Assembly (NCBI RefSeq): GCF_018139145.2
Contig: NC_059478.1
Span: 22,103,001 to 22,167,000 of the forward strand
Direction: 5' to 3'
Length of the DNA: 64,000 bases
Source: Gymnogyps californianus
Taxonomy: Eukaryota; Chordata; Aves; Accipitriformes; Cathartidae
Below are positions 12,801 through 23,900 of the stretch, one piece after another. The position numbers and the translations under genes were made by a program. Below the pieces are notes generated by a model. It was not told the origin of the DNA and ran no database searches. It saw nothing but the letters and a program-made list of their open reading frames with translations. How positions within the stretch are numbered: position 1 is the stretch's first letter; every line of letters begins with the position of its first letter.

Positions 12801-13319
12801 CTGTAGGCTTGCCGTTTGTGTAGAATTTATTACTTTTGCTTTAAGAACCATATCATGACAAAGTCAATTTTTCTCCTGACTGCAAACTGATTGATGGGGT
12901 AATGTCTGGTTGTGAAAGACTTCCTCTTCATCATCGGGTTGCCAATGTTGGTATCACAAAATGATTTGAAGTTTTCCTGAGTGCATGTTCTCCTACGTAA
13001 TTACAGATGACAATTATTTTAATTCCTTTTTTTAACAAGCTTTCTAATCATGTAAACTACAGAATAACTTAGATGAGACCAAAGATGCACATAGCTCAAA
13101 AACTACTTTCTTCAGTCTTTATTTGTTGCCACAATGTCTTCTACATGAAGAGCTAAGTACTGTATTTAGAATGACAGCAGGTGTTTTCACAGGAAGATGT
13201 GTATGAACAAAAAGGCTTTGCCAAGGAACAACTAAAGAGTGGTCTTACAAGTGTTAGAAGGATGAAAATTTTAAGGAGAAAAATTAATAATTTGACGTGG
13301 CATTGGGAATATAGTTTTG
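6885..13319. other. Long AT-rich non-coding stretch
   Basis: No gene, RNA gene or clear transposon. Open stretches of 60-130 codons occur; the two longest are on the minus strand between 10721 and 11438, in a locally GC-richer patch (about 11000-11800), and show no recognisable domain. A G run of 11 lies at 10926-10936. The part from about 12640 to 13020 has dense homeodomain-type TAAT/ATTA motifs and few simple repeats, and it could be a conserved non-coding element, but I cannot test conservation here. Confidence 0.5.
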
Positions 13320-13390
13320 ATTCAATACCCATAAAGTCAGTGGGAGACTTTGATTTAAATGGGAGCTGGATTTGGCCTGCTAAATCTAAG
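13320..13390 (+). repeat. Relic of a 'tttgacttcaatgggagctggatttggcc' type sauropsid repeat
   Basis: The plus strand reads 'agtcagtgggagactttgat', then 'ttaaatgggagctggatttg', then 'gcct'. This resembles a phrase ('gacttcaatgggagctgga', then 'tttggcc') that recurs in old interspersed repeats of birds, crocodilians and turtles. It falls within an 82-codon open stretch, which is therefore unlikely to be a gene. The identification is from memory. Confidence 0.4.
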
Positions 13391-16300
13391 AAAAATGGTG
13401 ACTTTAAAATGAAGAAAAATGTAGAATAAATATCAGGAGGAAAAATAAAAATGAACTGTGTGATTTACTGCAGTATGAATCCTCCCAGCAAAAAGAAGCA
13501 CACTCAGTTAAGATAATGAAAATGAGATTAAATAAAGCATTGGAAAAAGTACTGTAGAAAACTTCACTTTGACGAGCAAACTGACTGTTTTACAGGCCCT
13601 GTCCTCTTGGGACTTTTCCTTTTTTTTCTCTTGACACGTACATACGAGATACAAAGTCTTCAGATATATTGCTTAGGATATATTTTATTCTCTGCTCCTC
13701 CTCAATCCAAGATACTAAAAATCCATAGTGGAGCTTTATTATCTCTCCAGTAAGGAACTTTCCACTGCATAATTTCAGATGCACCCTGAGAAAAAGCATT
13801 TCTTTCAAACACTCTGTTTCTTGGTTTGATAGTCAAGTTAGCAATGTATCATGTTTTAATTACAGAAGGGAAAACGTTATATTAAACAGACGTTACTTGT
13901 TTTGAATAACTTTCTCAGAGGGTTTGTTGAGCGGTTTTTTTGAGAGAAACGGTTACCTTCAACTTGCAAAGCAAAAATGGAAAAGATCAAAGTAGCAGAT
14001 TTGGCTCTGAAATATACATTACTAAGCTGCTCCCTATATTGGAGTCAAAGGTCCTTACTAGTTAAGGGTCAGTAGAAAAAGTACAAGCAAAGAGGCTGAA
14101 ACATAATCCTGCCTTTTTTTACAGTCCCCAGAGTGCTATACAGTTTTGGGGGCTGTTCATCAGCAGCAGAGGACACTGAGTGCTTATCTGCTTATTTCCA
14201 CAGAAAGTAATCATCTTTTACTCCTTTATGAATACAAAGCTAAAATCATTATGACTTATTCCATCAAATGCTATGCTGTCAATGGGAAAAGCTTTGAGAA
14301 AGGTCAGTTGTTTGACTCGTAAGCTGCAACATTTGCCAAGCAGTGTTTGTAGCTTGTGATAGTTTCTATATAACAGGCTAAAAGACACAGCTAGATATTT
14401 ATGTAATTATTTCTGTGTGTTTGGATATCCATTTTAATGACCATTAAAGTCATTCTAATGAGCATTCTATTGTTAAAGTTATAAACTTTACAAGCTCAGT
14501 AAGAAAAAAAAAAGACACAATAGATTCTGTATGTTACAAGCATGTTAGTTTTCTCTTCTTTTATTGAATTTGTTGCTACTCTGAAGGCCCCTCCAGTGCA
14601 TATATCATCTTTATTAAAATTAATGTAAAATTACTCACAGACTCTAAATTAATTACAGTGATACATAGTTTTATTCTGTTCTAAACGAAAATTAAACCTA
14701 ATCATGGTTGTTCATGGTCGCAGTAAAACAAAGCAAAACAAAAGAAGCCCCCCTCCATGTTGTCCAAAGATGGCACTACCTACTGCTGGTTTGAAGTAAT
14801 GATAAATAATGGCAGAATTCTGTCCCCAAAAGACTAAAATTCAACCAGTCAATTGCAAGCTTTGCATCTACAGTTAAGAAAATTCATTATTATATGATAC
14901 ATTTCGACCAGGAGGAAAAATCTGTTCTGAATATAGTATATAGAGGCTTATGTTTTCCTAGTTCTTCAGTAAGGCAAGATCCTTTATTCAACATCTAAGG
15001 GTATAGCCAAAACGATGCTTTTTCTTGTGCAGATGGGAGTATGAAAAGAGCACAGGCTACCTAAAATTCTTCAGCTATTTGCTTTCTCACTATGGGATAT
15101 GTCTACTTTGTTGCTGAAGCAACATAAACGAACATACAGACACTAGCTTTAATCTGAGTGTCCTATGAACCACAGTATGAAGGTGTAGACCGCAGGCAGG
15201 CGAACTGGCAAGTTCACACCTAGACTCTCCAGGAAAGTGTGTGCAGGGGAATCTGTGTCCCCCAGCCAGCAGGCATTCTGCTTCTTTAAACATCCCAGTT
15301 CCTCAAATTTATTTAGATGTCCCTTGTATTTATAAATACAAAGACCGTATACAAGGATTGGGGCAACTGATTGGAAAATGAAGTAATAGGATATGTATAG
15401 GTGGCCAGTCACCTTCAACAAAGAATGATTCATGAACAACAAAAACCTTCCAACAGTTTAAGAGTAACCTTTATACTTAGCAAATATTTCTTCAAGTATA
15501 TCACTGAAGAATTGTATTAAGAATAAAAAAATTTCAACTCTTCTGCAAATAAATTGCAAACATAAAGTCCAAATATGCCAAAACCATTATTTCTTGCACA
15601 TTTTTGTCTTGCTCTATGCAGCAATGTCATTACCAGTGAGGCCTTGCAAAAGCTTAGAGGGAGTAGAGATAAAGAAGGCAAATGGACAGTGACAGCCGTG
15701 TAATCCAGTGTCTGATTGCTTTTCCACACGTCACTGGTGAAACACGTAACTGTCCCCTCAGCCTGTGTGAGGGTCTACAGTACTCAGACTCATTCAGTCT
15801 AATACGGTCCATGCAGAGAAACAATGTCTTAAAGGAATACTTTGCTGAGATTATGTTCTCTGGAAATGTTTTGACACCACTATTCCTCATCATTAAAAAT
15901 ACATCTGCAAGCCTGAGCTACAGAAACAAGTTAGGAACTGCTCAAAAAGAAACAAACCCGAAACTTTTCACCATGAGCTGAAAAAACAGAAATATTTTTC
16001 TTAACTTTTTTCAAAAATATTTGATCCAAACACTTGGTTACTTTTGATCACACCCTAGCAACTGATCCCTGTAAAACTGTAGTTAAGAATTTTTCAAAAG
16101 CTGCCACTAATTCTGTTTATGCTCTTTTAACCGAGCCTCTTTTAATTTTCAGTTACTGACAAACTTTATTTTAAATTCCATTAATGTTAGTCTAGTCTTT
16201 TTTAAAAATTCATTCAGTATAGTCTTGGTGTTTGGGAACAAACTCTTCTTTTGCTGTTAGCCTTTATCATCACTTATGAGAATTTCATGACTAGCCATTC

Positions 16301-16467
16301 TCTTGCTCTTACAATTGCTCTTAAGTCTCTGCATTTCTGCATCTTCTCAAAAGCAATTAGAAGAGGTTAGACAAGATCTGCGCAAACTAGTCCTGCTGCT
16401 TTTTGCATTGTGAGCAGTAGACAATAGTAAGTGTTGGGGTTTTTCAAAGTAATATGGTGGGTGGGAT
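13391..16467. other. AT-rich non-coding DNA
   Basis: Short open stretches on both strands (up to 99 codons, at 15682-15981) have no recognisable product and no paired splice signals that I would trust. No transposon ends or RNA genes are visible. Confidence 0.5.
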
Positions 16468-16552
16468 GGGCCTGGTTCTTCAAAGTATTATATCACGCCT
16501 ATTAACTTTGTATTCTTTCAAATTCACTGTAGTTCACTTAGTGTAAAACTGG
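16468..16552. repeat. Possible relic of a palindromic 'ggcctgattct...ttacaccagtgtaa' repeat
   Basis: The segment starts 'gggcctggttcttcaaagta' and ends 'cacttagtgtaaaactgg'. A widespread old sauropsid repeat has 'gggcctgattctgctcttac' at one end and 'ttacaccagtgtaa' blocks inside. The order agrees, but many bases differ, so this is tentative. Confidence 0.3.
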
Positions 16553-18734
16553 AGGGAGGAAGGAAGTGAAAAGCAAGTTCCAATATTTCTAGGGATTAAT
16601 ATGCCTACCTCATTTTGTAATTTAGTATGTTGCATAAGCCACAGCAAAGATCAATCTTAATGAGAAAAAAATAAAAAAGTACAGTAGCTCTTTCTATTCT
16701 TCATTTGAGGAAGTATCTCTATTCTCTTTCCTTTTCTACCCTTCAACAGATACAATGGTTTACAGAGTGAAATAATAAGAGCTACAGAGAAAACTGTTGT
16801 GGCTTTTCATTAGAATATCGGGTATTTAATACATGTGTTTAAACATGGCATAAACCAGGAACTAATAAGGAAGGTGAAGCTTAATAAAAAACTTTAATTT
16901 TTTTACAAGTATAGAAAAAAAAAGGTTATGTTTGCCATTAATTTTTCTTTGTTCTCTTTTTCAGTATTTTTATTTCTCCTGCCCTGTAATATAGGTGCTG
17001 ATCATGATACTAAAAGTGCAATATTAAATATGAAAACTGCCTTTGTTGTGGCAAAAAGATCAATTTGTGAACTCCTGGTGATGTTTTGTGCAGAAAAACA
17101 TGGTTTTTCTTTGTGAGTCATTGCAGAATAAGAACAAACCACTGCCTGGTAGCAGGCTGAACGTTCAGCATGTCTCCAGTTTGCCTGCATCCACTTAAAG
17201 GATTTTAACTGAAACATCCACCAGGTGTTTGCTGGGAATGAACAGTTACCAGTATGAGAACCGAGGCCACCAGACCAGCTGAGCAGTGCACTGCCCCAGG
17301 GCAGGTGGTGCCAGCGGGGTAACAGCGGTCAGGGTTTTTGCACCTGCACTCTCACCAGTCATGCGTAGCAGCACCAACCTCAGCCTAACCCCAACCCATG
17401 GGTACCGTATTCACAGTGGGTGTCCCTGAGCTGTGGCATGGCCATCCTCGACCTGCTCTGCAGTCTGGCAGTGCCGCCCCATCCCACTCTTGCCCCCATG
17501 AAGCCTCCAGAGAAAGCCCAGAGGGAAGAAGGGCACACTACGTGTTTTGACCTACAGTCAAAAAATCACCTTTTCTGTTCATCTTTTATCCCTGTCCTGC
17601 CCACAGTGGCCCAAATCTTGGAGCAGCAAGAGCTTCAGAGCTCGAGGCATTTCTTGGGTTCAGGAAAACTCCTACTCTGGTATCTCCTTTGATTTAGATA
17701 ATGGCATCTGCATTTCTTTGCACATGAACTAGTGATCTCTAAACACCTTCAAGCTGAACAACTCCGTCAGCATTACCATTAGTCACTTTTATAAATGTAA
17801 AATAAAACGCAAAATACTGTTTCATCCTATTTCCTAATAAAAAAAACCACAAACCAACCAACAACTGTTATTATAAAGTTTTCTTTGCAGTATCACCTTT
17901 ACCTCCTATCTTTGTGACTAGATTAAGGAAGCTAAATTTTAGACCTGTGTTTGTGTGCATATTGTTTTTCTTTTCCTGGTAGTATAACACTCATAGCAGT
18001 AATAGGGTTTGTGATTACATTTTGAGATCCTTTATCTATTATACTGGCTTCCATTTCTATTAAAAAATATATTTTGGGTGGGTTTTATAGCTTGGTGATG
18101 AAACAGTCTCATAACAGCTTTTTTTTTCTTTTTACAAAATGCCTTAGCTTGAGAATTGTACTCTTCTTAACCTTATTTTTTAAAATCATATAATAATTAT
18201 TTAACACCCTGCATGTAGCAAAAGTTACCATTTTTCTAAATATTAGTTTTTTAAAAAAACTAATCTAGACTCAAACAACAGGTTCAATTTTCAAATAAAT
18301 AAGGTTAATGAAACATCCAGATCTTGTTTTTAGTACTCTTCACATCATCTGGCAGTATGTTCAGTGCTGAGTGTTTATTATTTTGCATCAATGTCCACAG
18401 TGCCAAAAATACAGAACGCTTTAATACTAGATGTAAGTCCACAATGCTTGTCACGTTACTCTAACACAAATATTTCCATTGAGTAAAATAATATTACTAA
18501 CATGAAAATTTTCTTGTTCACACAGAAATGATTCAAACTCTTAGATATCCTTCTAATAAAAAAAAACTTCCTGAAATATTTGATTTTCAGTAAGGTCAGG
18601 TCCTGAAATTTGCACAACTGACTTGATTTCTAAATTTTATAAATTTGTTGAATTTAAATAAAATTTAATAATTTTTGAAAACGAGATGGATGAAAGCATG
18701 AGTTCAGTTCCTAGTTTGTAAATTACTTTAGCAA
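16553..18734. other. Non-coding DNA, locally GC-richer at 17230-17560
   Basis: The GC-richer patch holds a 90-codon open stretch (17420-17692, plus strand) of low-complexity composition that I do not recognise. The rest is AT-rich, with A-rich simple patches such as the one at about 17838-17865. No gene is supported. Confidence 0.5.
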
Positions 18735-18752
18735 GTGCTTAAATTTAAGCAC
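18735..18752. repeat. Perfect 18-bp palindrome (GTGCTTAAA/TTTAAGCAC)
   Basis: The two 9-base arms are exact reverse complements with no loop. The motif has the same 'gtgcttaa/ttaagcac' theme as the palindromic repeat relics near 2.45 and 20.9 kb, and 'aagtgcttaaa' also appears around the MIR-like relic at 6.8 kb. I infer that it is the core of another worn copy of that family. Confidence 0.6.
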
Positions 18753-19394
18753 ATAGGCCTCATTTTTTGCAGTACCTCACCACAAACTAAAATCACCCAT
18801 ATTCTTAAATGGATTACTGGCTTAAAGCCATGGCTCTATTTTCTCATCATAGGTGTACACATAGTTTATTCTAAAGTAATTTGTATTTATTAAAATGAAA
18901 GTGAAATGCTTTTGTACTAATGTATTTAATTAATGTGTTTAATTTAATTTGATAATATTGATTTATTGTGAATTTCTGTTTGCAGTTAAGCATTTTAAGA
19001 CCAGATAGTCATACTATAGATATATCCACATATATATAGAGAAACGGTTGTAGGTAAATAGGTGTAAATATATACAAATATACATCTACACAGAAATCGG
19101 TAATTAATACTTGGTCTGTTAATTCCAAGTGGTTTGAATATGCATTTTGAATTTGAATATGTATTTTATTCTCTGTGTTGTTCAAGGACTGATGATTGAA
19201 ATCGTTCGATTTAATTCACAATTAAGCCAAAAACCCCAAAATGTGTAAGAGTAGAAAAGCGATGAATAGTTGAGCAAAACTAACCTTCAGGGGTTTACTG
19301 GAGAGAGCTGACAGGAAGGTAAAATGGGGTTTGGTTTTGTTTTATGCTGTGGTGAGTACAATACTCAGGAATACAATAATTTGCATTTAGTTAG
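18753..19394. other. Non-coding AT-rich DNA
   Basis: Contains a degenerate TA-rich patch (about 19015-19095) and no open stretch worth annotating. Confidence 0.5.
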
Positions 19395-19530
19395 CATCTG
19401 AGGTAAATGTAATCATTATTCTCATTTTTACAGATAAGCAAAGGTAGAATTTAGGTCACTGCCCAGTCCTAAGGCAGAAATCTCTGACGTAGCTGGCAGA
19501 GCACACACTATGTCACCTGATCTTACAACC
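19395..19530 (-). repeat. MIR-like ancient SINE relic (antisense)
   Basis: On the plus strand the order is 'tgtaatcattattctcattt', 'ttacagataagcaaagg', 'atttaggtcactgcccag' and 'gtagctggcagagc'. This follows the antisense MIR consensus (cattttacagatgaggaaactgagg / aagtgacttgcccaaggtcacacagctagtggcagagc) with many substitutions. The collinear run of four blocks makes chance less likely than for the other candidates. Confidence 0.5.
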
Positions 19531-20879
19531 TAGCAGCCGGACAATTCCTGCTCTTGCTGTGCCTCGCAGCTCTCTAGACAAGTGAGGCTGTTGTGCACGG
19601 GCTCTGCAGTGGACAGTGAGGAAAGGTGGTTTTTTATTTATCTACCACACACTTTGTACAAGGAGGAGCCGTAAGAGGCTCTCAAGCAGGTGTCGTGCGA
19701 ATCCCTTCTGTGTCTGAAGGGTTACAGATGTGCTCCACCCTCCATGCCATGTTTATTATCCATTACTCCATTAGGATCTCCCTGATCTCAGAGAAGGACC
19801 CGGGTTAAGATTTATTTTGCTGTCCCCAGCAATTTCTCACCACTAACACTAGCCTGTTCCCCCGCAGCAGTCAACCCATTATGAGCCTCGCTCCAAGAGG
19901 TCCAACTGCCTCCATAAAATCCAGCAGGAGCCTGGGCATCTTGCTCAGGGCATGGAACAGCTACAGGGAGCAGATGCCTAACTGTTATGTGCTGCAGTTT
20001 GCGGAGTTGTTGCACATAAGTGCATTGGTGGATCTAGCTGCTCATGATTAATTTAGCTTTATTCCAGTGCTTATTTAATAAAGATTTTATTACAAACAGA
20101 AGGAATCAGATTTGGAAATTAAGCTTCTTCCTACAACAATCTTTGTGTGCTTAGAAAAAACTATGGAGACAAAACTGGACAAAGAAAAAAAGTAATGTCC
20201 TTACACTTAGCACATCTAGACTGTACAGCCCATTTTCCCATTTCTCTTTGACCATTAAAACATTTCAATGAATTATATGTATAGTAGTTAAATCATTTCA
20301 GCATCTTCAGTGGAACTAGCCCTCCAGCAAAGAGTAGCAATGGAGCTTCCCTTGTTTCATATCATTTCATACAAACAATCAAGACAGGAATGCTTAGTAA
20401 TGTGGCATATACAGTGTTTAGCTCAATACGCATTCAGTTCAGATTTTAAGAAGAGAAGATGCAAAGTGGAAAGGAGCACGTTTGCAAATAACCTCTGTTC
20501 AGCATGAAAATAATTTAATAGCATGGATGAAATTTCAGTCATTACTGCCAAATGAGGATACCTTTAAATCCATAAGATTCAACCCATTCGCATAGATCAA
20601 GAACAATGGAAGTTAATTGTTGATATAAAATAAGCAAAAGCTCCCAACAGCTTTTCCCTTTTACCTCATTAAGCCCTGAGTAGCCTGCACAGTCATCAGG
20701 CAAAACTGTGGGAAACACATTTTTTGTGTTGTCTGATGGGGTGATCCTCAGGTGCAGGTAATTGCCCGCGTGTTTAGCGGAACTCCATCCTTGCAGCTGT
20801 GCTGACAGAGGCACCAGGCGGGAAGGCAGAAAGGAGCAGGGTGGTGGGAGGAAAGTCTGTTTCTCCGATGTGTTTGTTC
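19531..20879. other. Non-coding DNA, no gene recognised
   Basis: Short open stretches exist on both strands (up to 90 codons at 20542-20814, minus strand) without a recognisable product. The part from 19500 to 20010 is somewhat GC-richer than its surroundings. Confidence 0.5.
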
Positions 20880-20990
20880 AGGAAAGCATTCCTGCACCAG
20901 ATGACACTTAAGCACGTGCTTAAGTTCTAGTGGGACATAATAAGGAGCAGGAAATGTGTGCTTAAGTGTTTTCCTGAATAGGGTCCAAAA
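20880..20990. repeat. Sauropsid palindromic repeat relic with a perfect 20-bp palindrome
   Basis: The segment reads 'ggaaagcattcctgcacca', then 'acttaagcac' joined directly to 'gtgcttaagt' (20906-20925, a perfect 20-bp palindrome), then 'tctagtgggac', 'atgtgtgcttaagtg' and 'ttttcctgaatagggtcc'. The 'gcttaagtgctttcctgaatagggtcc' end and the nested inverted arms match the old palindromic interspersed repeat of birds and reptiles noted near 2.45 kb. It is probably a decayed miniature element; I do not know its database name. Confidence 0.55.
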
Positions 20991-23900
20991 CTGAGTAGGT
21001 CATAGGTGAAATCTTTTCCTGCTACGCTGTTCTGCCTGCATCATTACTTGCAGCTGCCTTTCCAAGGCAGTGAAGTATCCTTCTATGTCTCCAACCTTGC
21101 GCTGGCCTATCTCCAGCTGAGCAGGAACAAAAATGCTATCATTTCCAGTTTTCCTCTGAGACATGAAGGAAGATCAAGGAAACCAAGGAAAATAATTTAT
21201 AGTGTTAAATAATGTTAATCCTTTTTCATAATTTTAGTGGTGCTATCCACTTACCTAAGTGGCTATAACTTCAGCACAAAGTATGATGGGGACAAGCGTT
21301 CACTTGCATGCTATATTATACAAATAAAATAAATGAGGTAGGACTCTTACCCTCTTTAGATAAGAGCTTTTAGTTGAAATATGGTAGCACTGAATGGGAT
21401 GCTCTTACAGATTGCGTTTTGCTAACGATTGCCTCTTTTAGTCCAACACAAATTTATTTCCATTTGTAAAAACTATTTGGGTTATTTAAGCTGATTTATT
21501 TTTGTTGTCTAGAATGGACAAGCTGTTCTGAAAAACTTGATTTACAAGACCCCTTAACCTGACTATATACAATTCACATAACGCAGTGTGGCCATGAGAC
21601 TCCTATGTCACAGACCAGTTAGGGAGCAGCAGGTCACTGCAGAAAACATAGTCCAAGTGTCACTGACCTGGCTTTTTAAAATCTTTCATTGATTTTTCCA
21701 ACTAGGAATAAAAGTAAAGAATCTAAGGGAGGAGATCTTTAAAAAATAGCAGCAGACTTCTACACACATACCAGTGTAAAATGAATTAAGTTTTATTTAA
21801 AGGGGTGGTAATTACAGTCATGTTTGCTTCCACTGTATTTGAAGAAAGAAGTAATGAAACACCGTTTCATCTTCCAATCCCCCATCTCCTAAATCACCTT
21901 AAAGAAACTCTTTCAGAGTACTTTTGACTGCACTTGTCATGGAATAAGCAGAACTGAAAAATGGCTGTTTATCACAGCATGTATGCTTCCATTTACTGCA
22001 ACGTGTAGTATTTCTCATTCTCAAAAAGGAAACAATAAACACTGCCCTATATTTAACTACTATCAGTGATTTAATGCCCAGTTTTTAATGTCCTCTGTTG
22101 ACTGTGTTCTGCAGTGTTTCATCACCCTAATCTTTGCCGGAGTTAAACATACAACACAAAAGTTCAAAATGTATCGATGTGTTAGGGCTATATTAGGTCA
22201 TTGTACTATAACTATCACTTGTCTTACATTGTAAGCAAGGGAGAAAATAGAAAGGATTAAACAAGTATTTTCTTCAAAGATCCTGCAATGTTTTCTGCAA
22301 AAAGTGGCAAAATTATCCATGCCTATAATGATCAAATGCTATACTTATTTGATCAAAATAATTATAGGAAAACATGACATTTAAAGTTGAAATTGTTTCA
22401 AGCACCACTTTCAAAAAGTATTATATTAAAGACAAATCAATACTCTTTCTGCCAGCTTCAGGCAAGATCTTCAAAACCTGGGATAATTGAGTATTTGAAG
22501 AACCACAAATCACATATTGATCTGAAGAATTTAGATACAGCACTGAACAGAATGTGTTCCCATAACAAACCACCGTGTGTTGACACTACCGCTGCCTATT
22601 TCTATGTTTCTCAGCAATTTTAGGGCTCATCTACTAGCTACAGAAATGTGCAGCCAGTGGCATTGATAATACTGTGAAAGTCAGAAAATTCATAAACCTA
22701 TTTTCCATATATTGTTGCTGATGTACAAACACAGTAAAAATGAAGACTGGCTGATGTGTTATCCACTGAATTAAGGCAGAACAGAACAAGACATATGGTA
22801 GAAACATGTGGCAGCTTCCTCTATAACTCTCTAAAGGTGAGAGGAGGAAAACAATAACAAAAAGAGAATTGCACTGCAGTGAAAAACCTTTTTCTTGGTG
22901 TTCTGTTGCATAGCACTTGTTTTTTCAATATGTGAATTTACTTCTATACATAAGCAGCTAAAATCCTGTTACCCCAACTTCATTCATCAATTTACTGCCA
23001 CTTTTCATTTCTGTCGTATCATATCTAAGTTTCAAATTATTCATTAGGTTTAGTAAACATATATCAAGTGGTTAAGGACAGCTTAACAGATTATGTTATA
23101 TTTTAGATGAATAATCTACACTATATAATAGATTTTTAAAACCTCATTTAAAAAAATAACCAACACAAAACCCCACATATTCTCTGTATAAAGGCAAGAA
23201 GGCAATCCAAAAAAACATAAAGAGGACCTTAGGGATGCACAAGAAAACTTTGAAGAAATGTCAAGCAGACACAGAAAATGTAATGAAAAACCCCAAATGA
23301 AGTCTGGCTAGCTGTCCAGGTTTCTCAGTGTCCTGAAGTCCCTTGTGTTTTCCTATGTCCCATGTTTTCCTGGACCTCCCTGGGCTGTCTACTTTCTGTT
23401 TCACATACATACACACTTGAAAAAGTGGAAATATGCATCCTGTTTCTGTAGTTCACAGCAAGCCATCAAGACTCAGCTGTACAAGCATCTTCTGCAAGAG
23501 CTGCCTTTCCTGAAGATAGATGTCTACATGGTCATAAGTCTAAAGCTGCAGTAGGAGATCTGTTACCTGTCCATCCCCACAAAGCATTTTCCAACAGGTA
23601 GATGAGCTATTTGGTGTAAATTAGGAGGTGGAATTTTGGGGCTAAAGTAAAAGTAATTTCTATTATAAAATAAACTTTATTCAAAGTAAGCACTGTTTTC
23701 TATAATAAAATCCCACTTTTGCAGACTGCCAAAAGGCTGAAAAATATTCTGCCAGGGAAATAAAAAGAAAAAAATTCTAGACCAAATGCAAGAAATTCTT
23801 GATAGCTTGAGAGAGAGAAGGAGGGACAGCCATTAGATTACTGTTTCTGGGGAACTAATGATAACAACCATTTAATCAAAAGCATAGGTGTCAATGAAAA

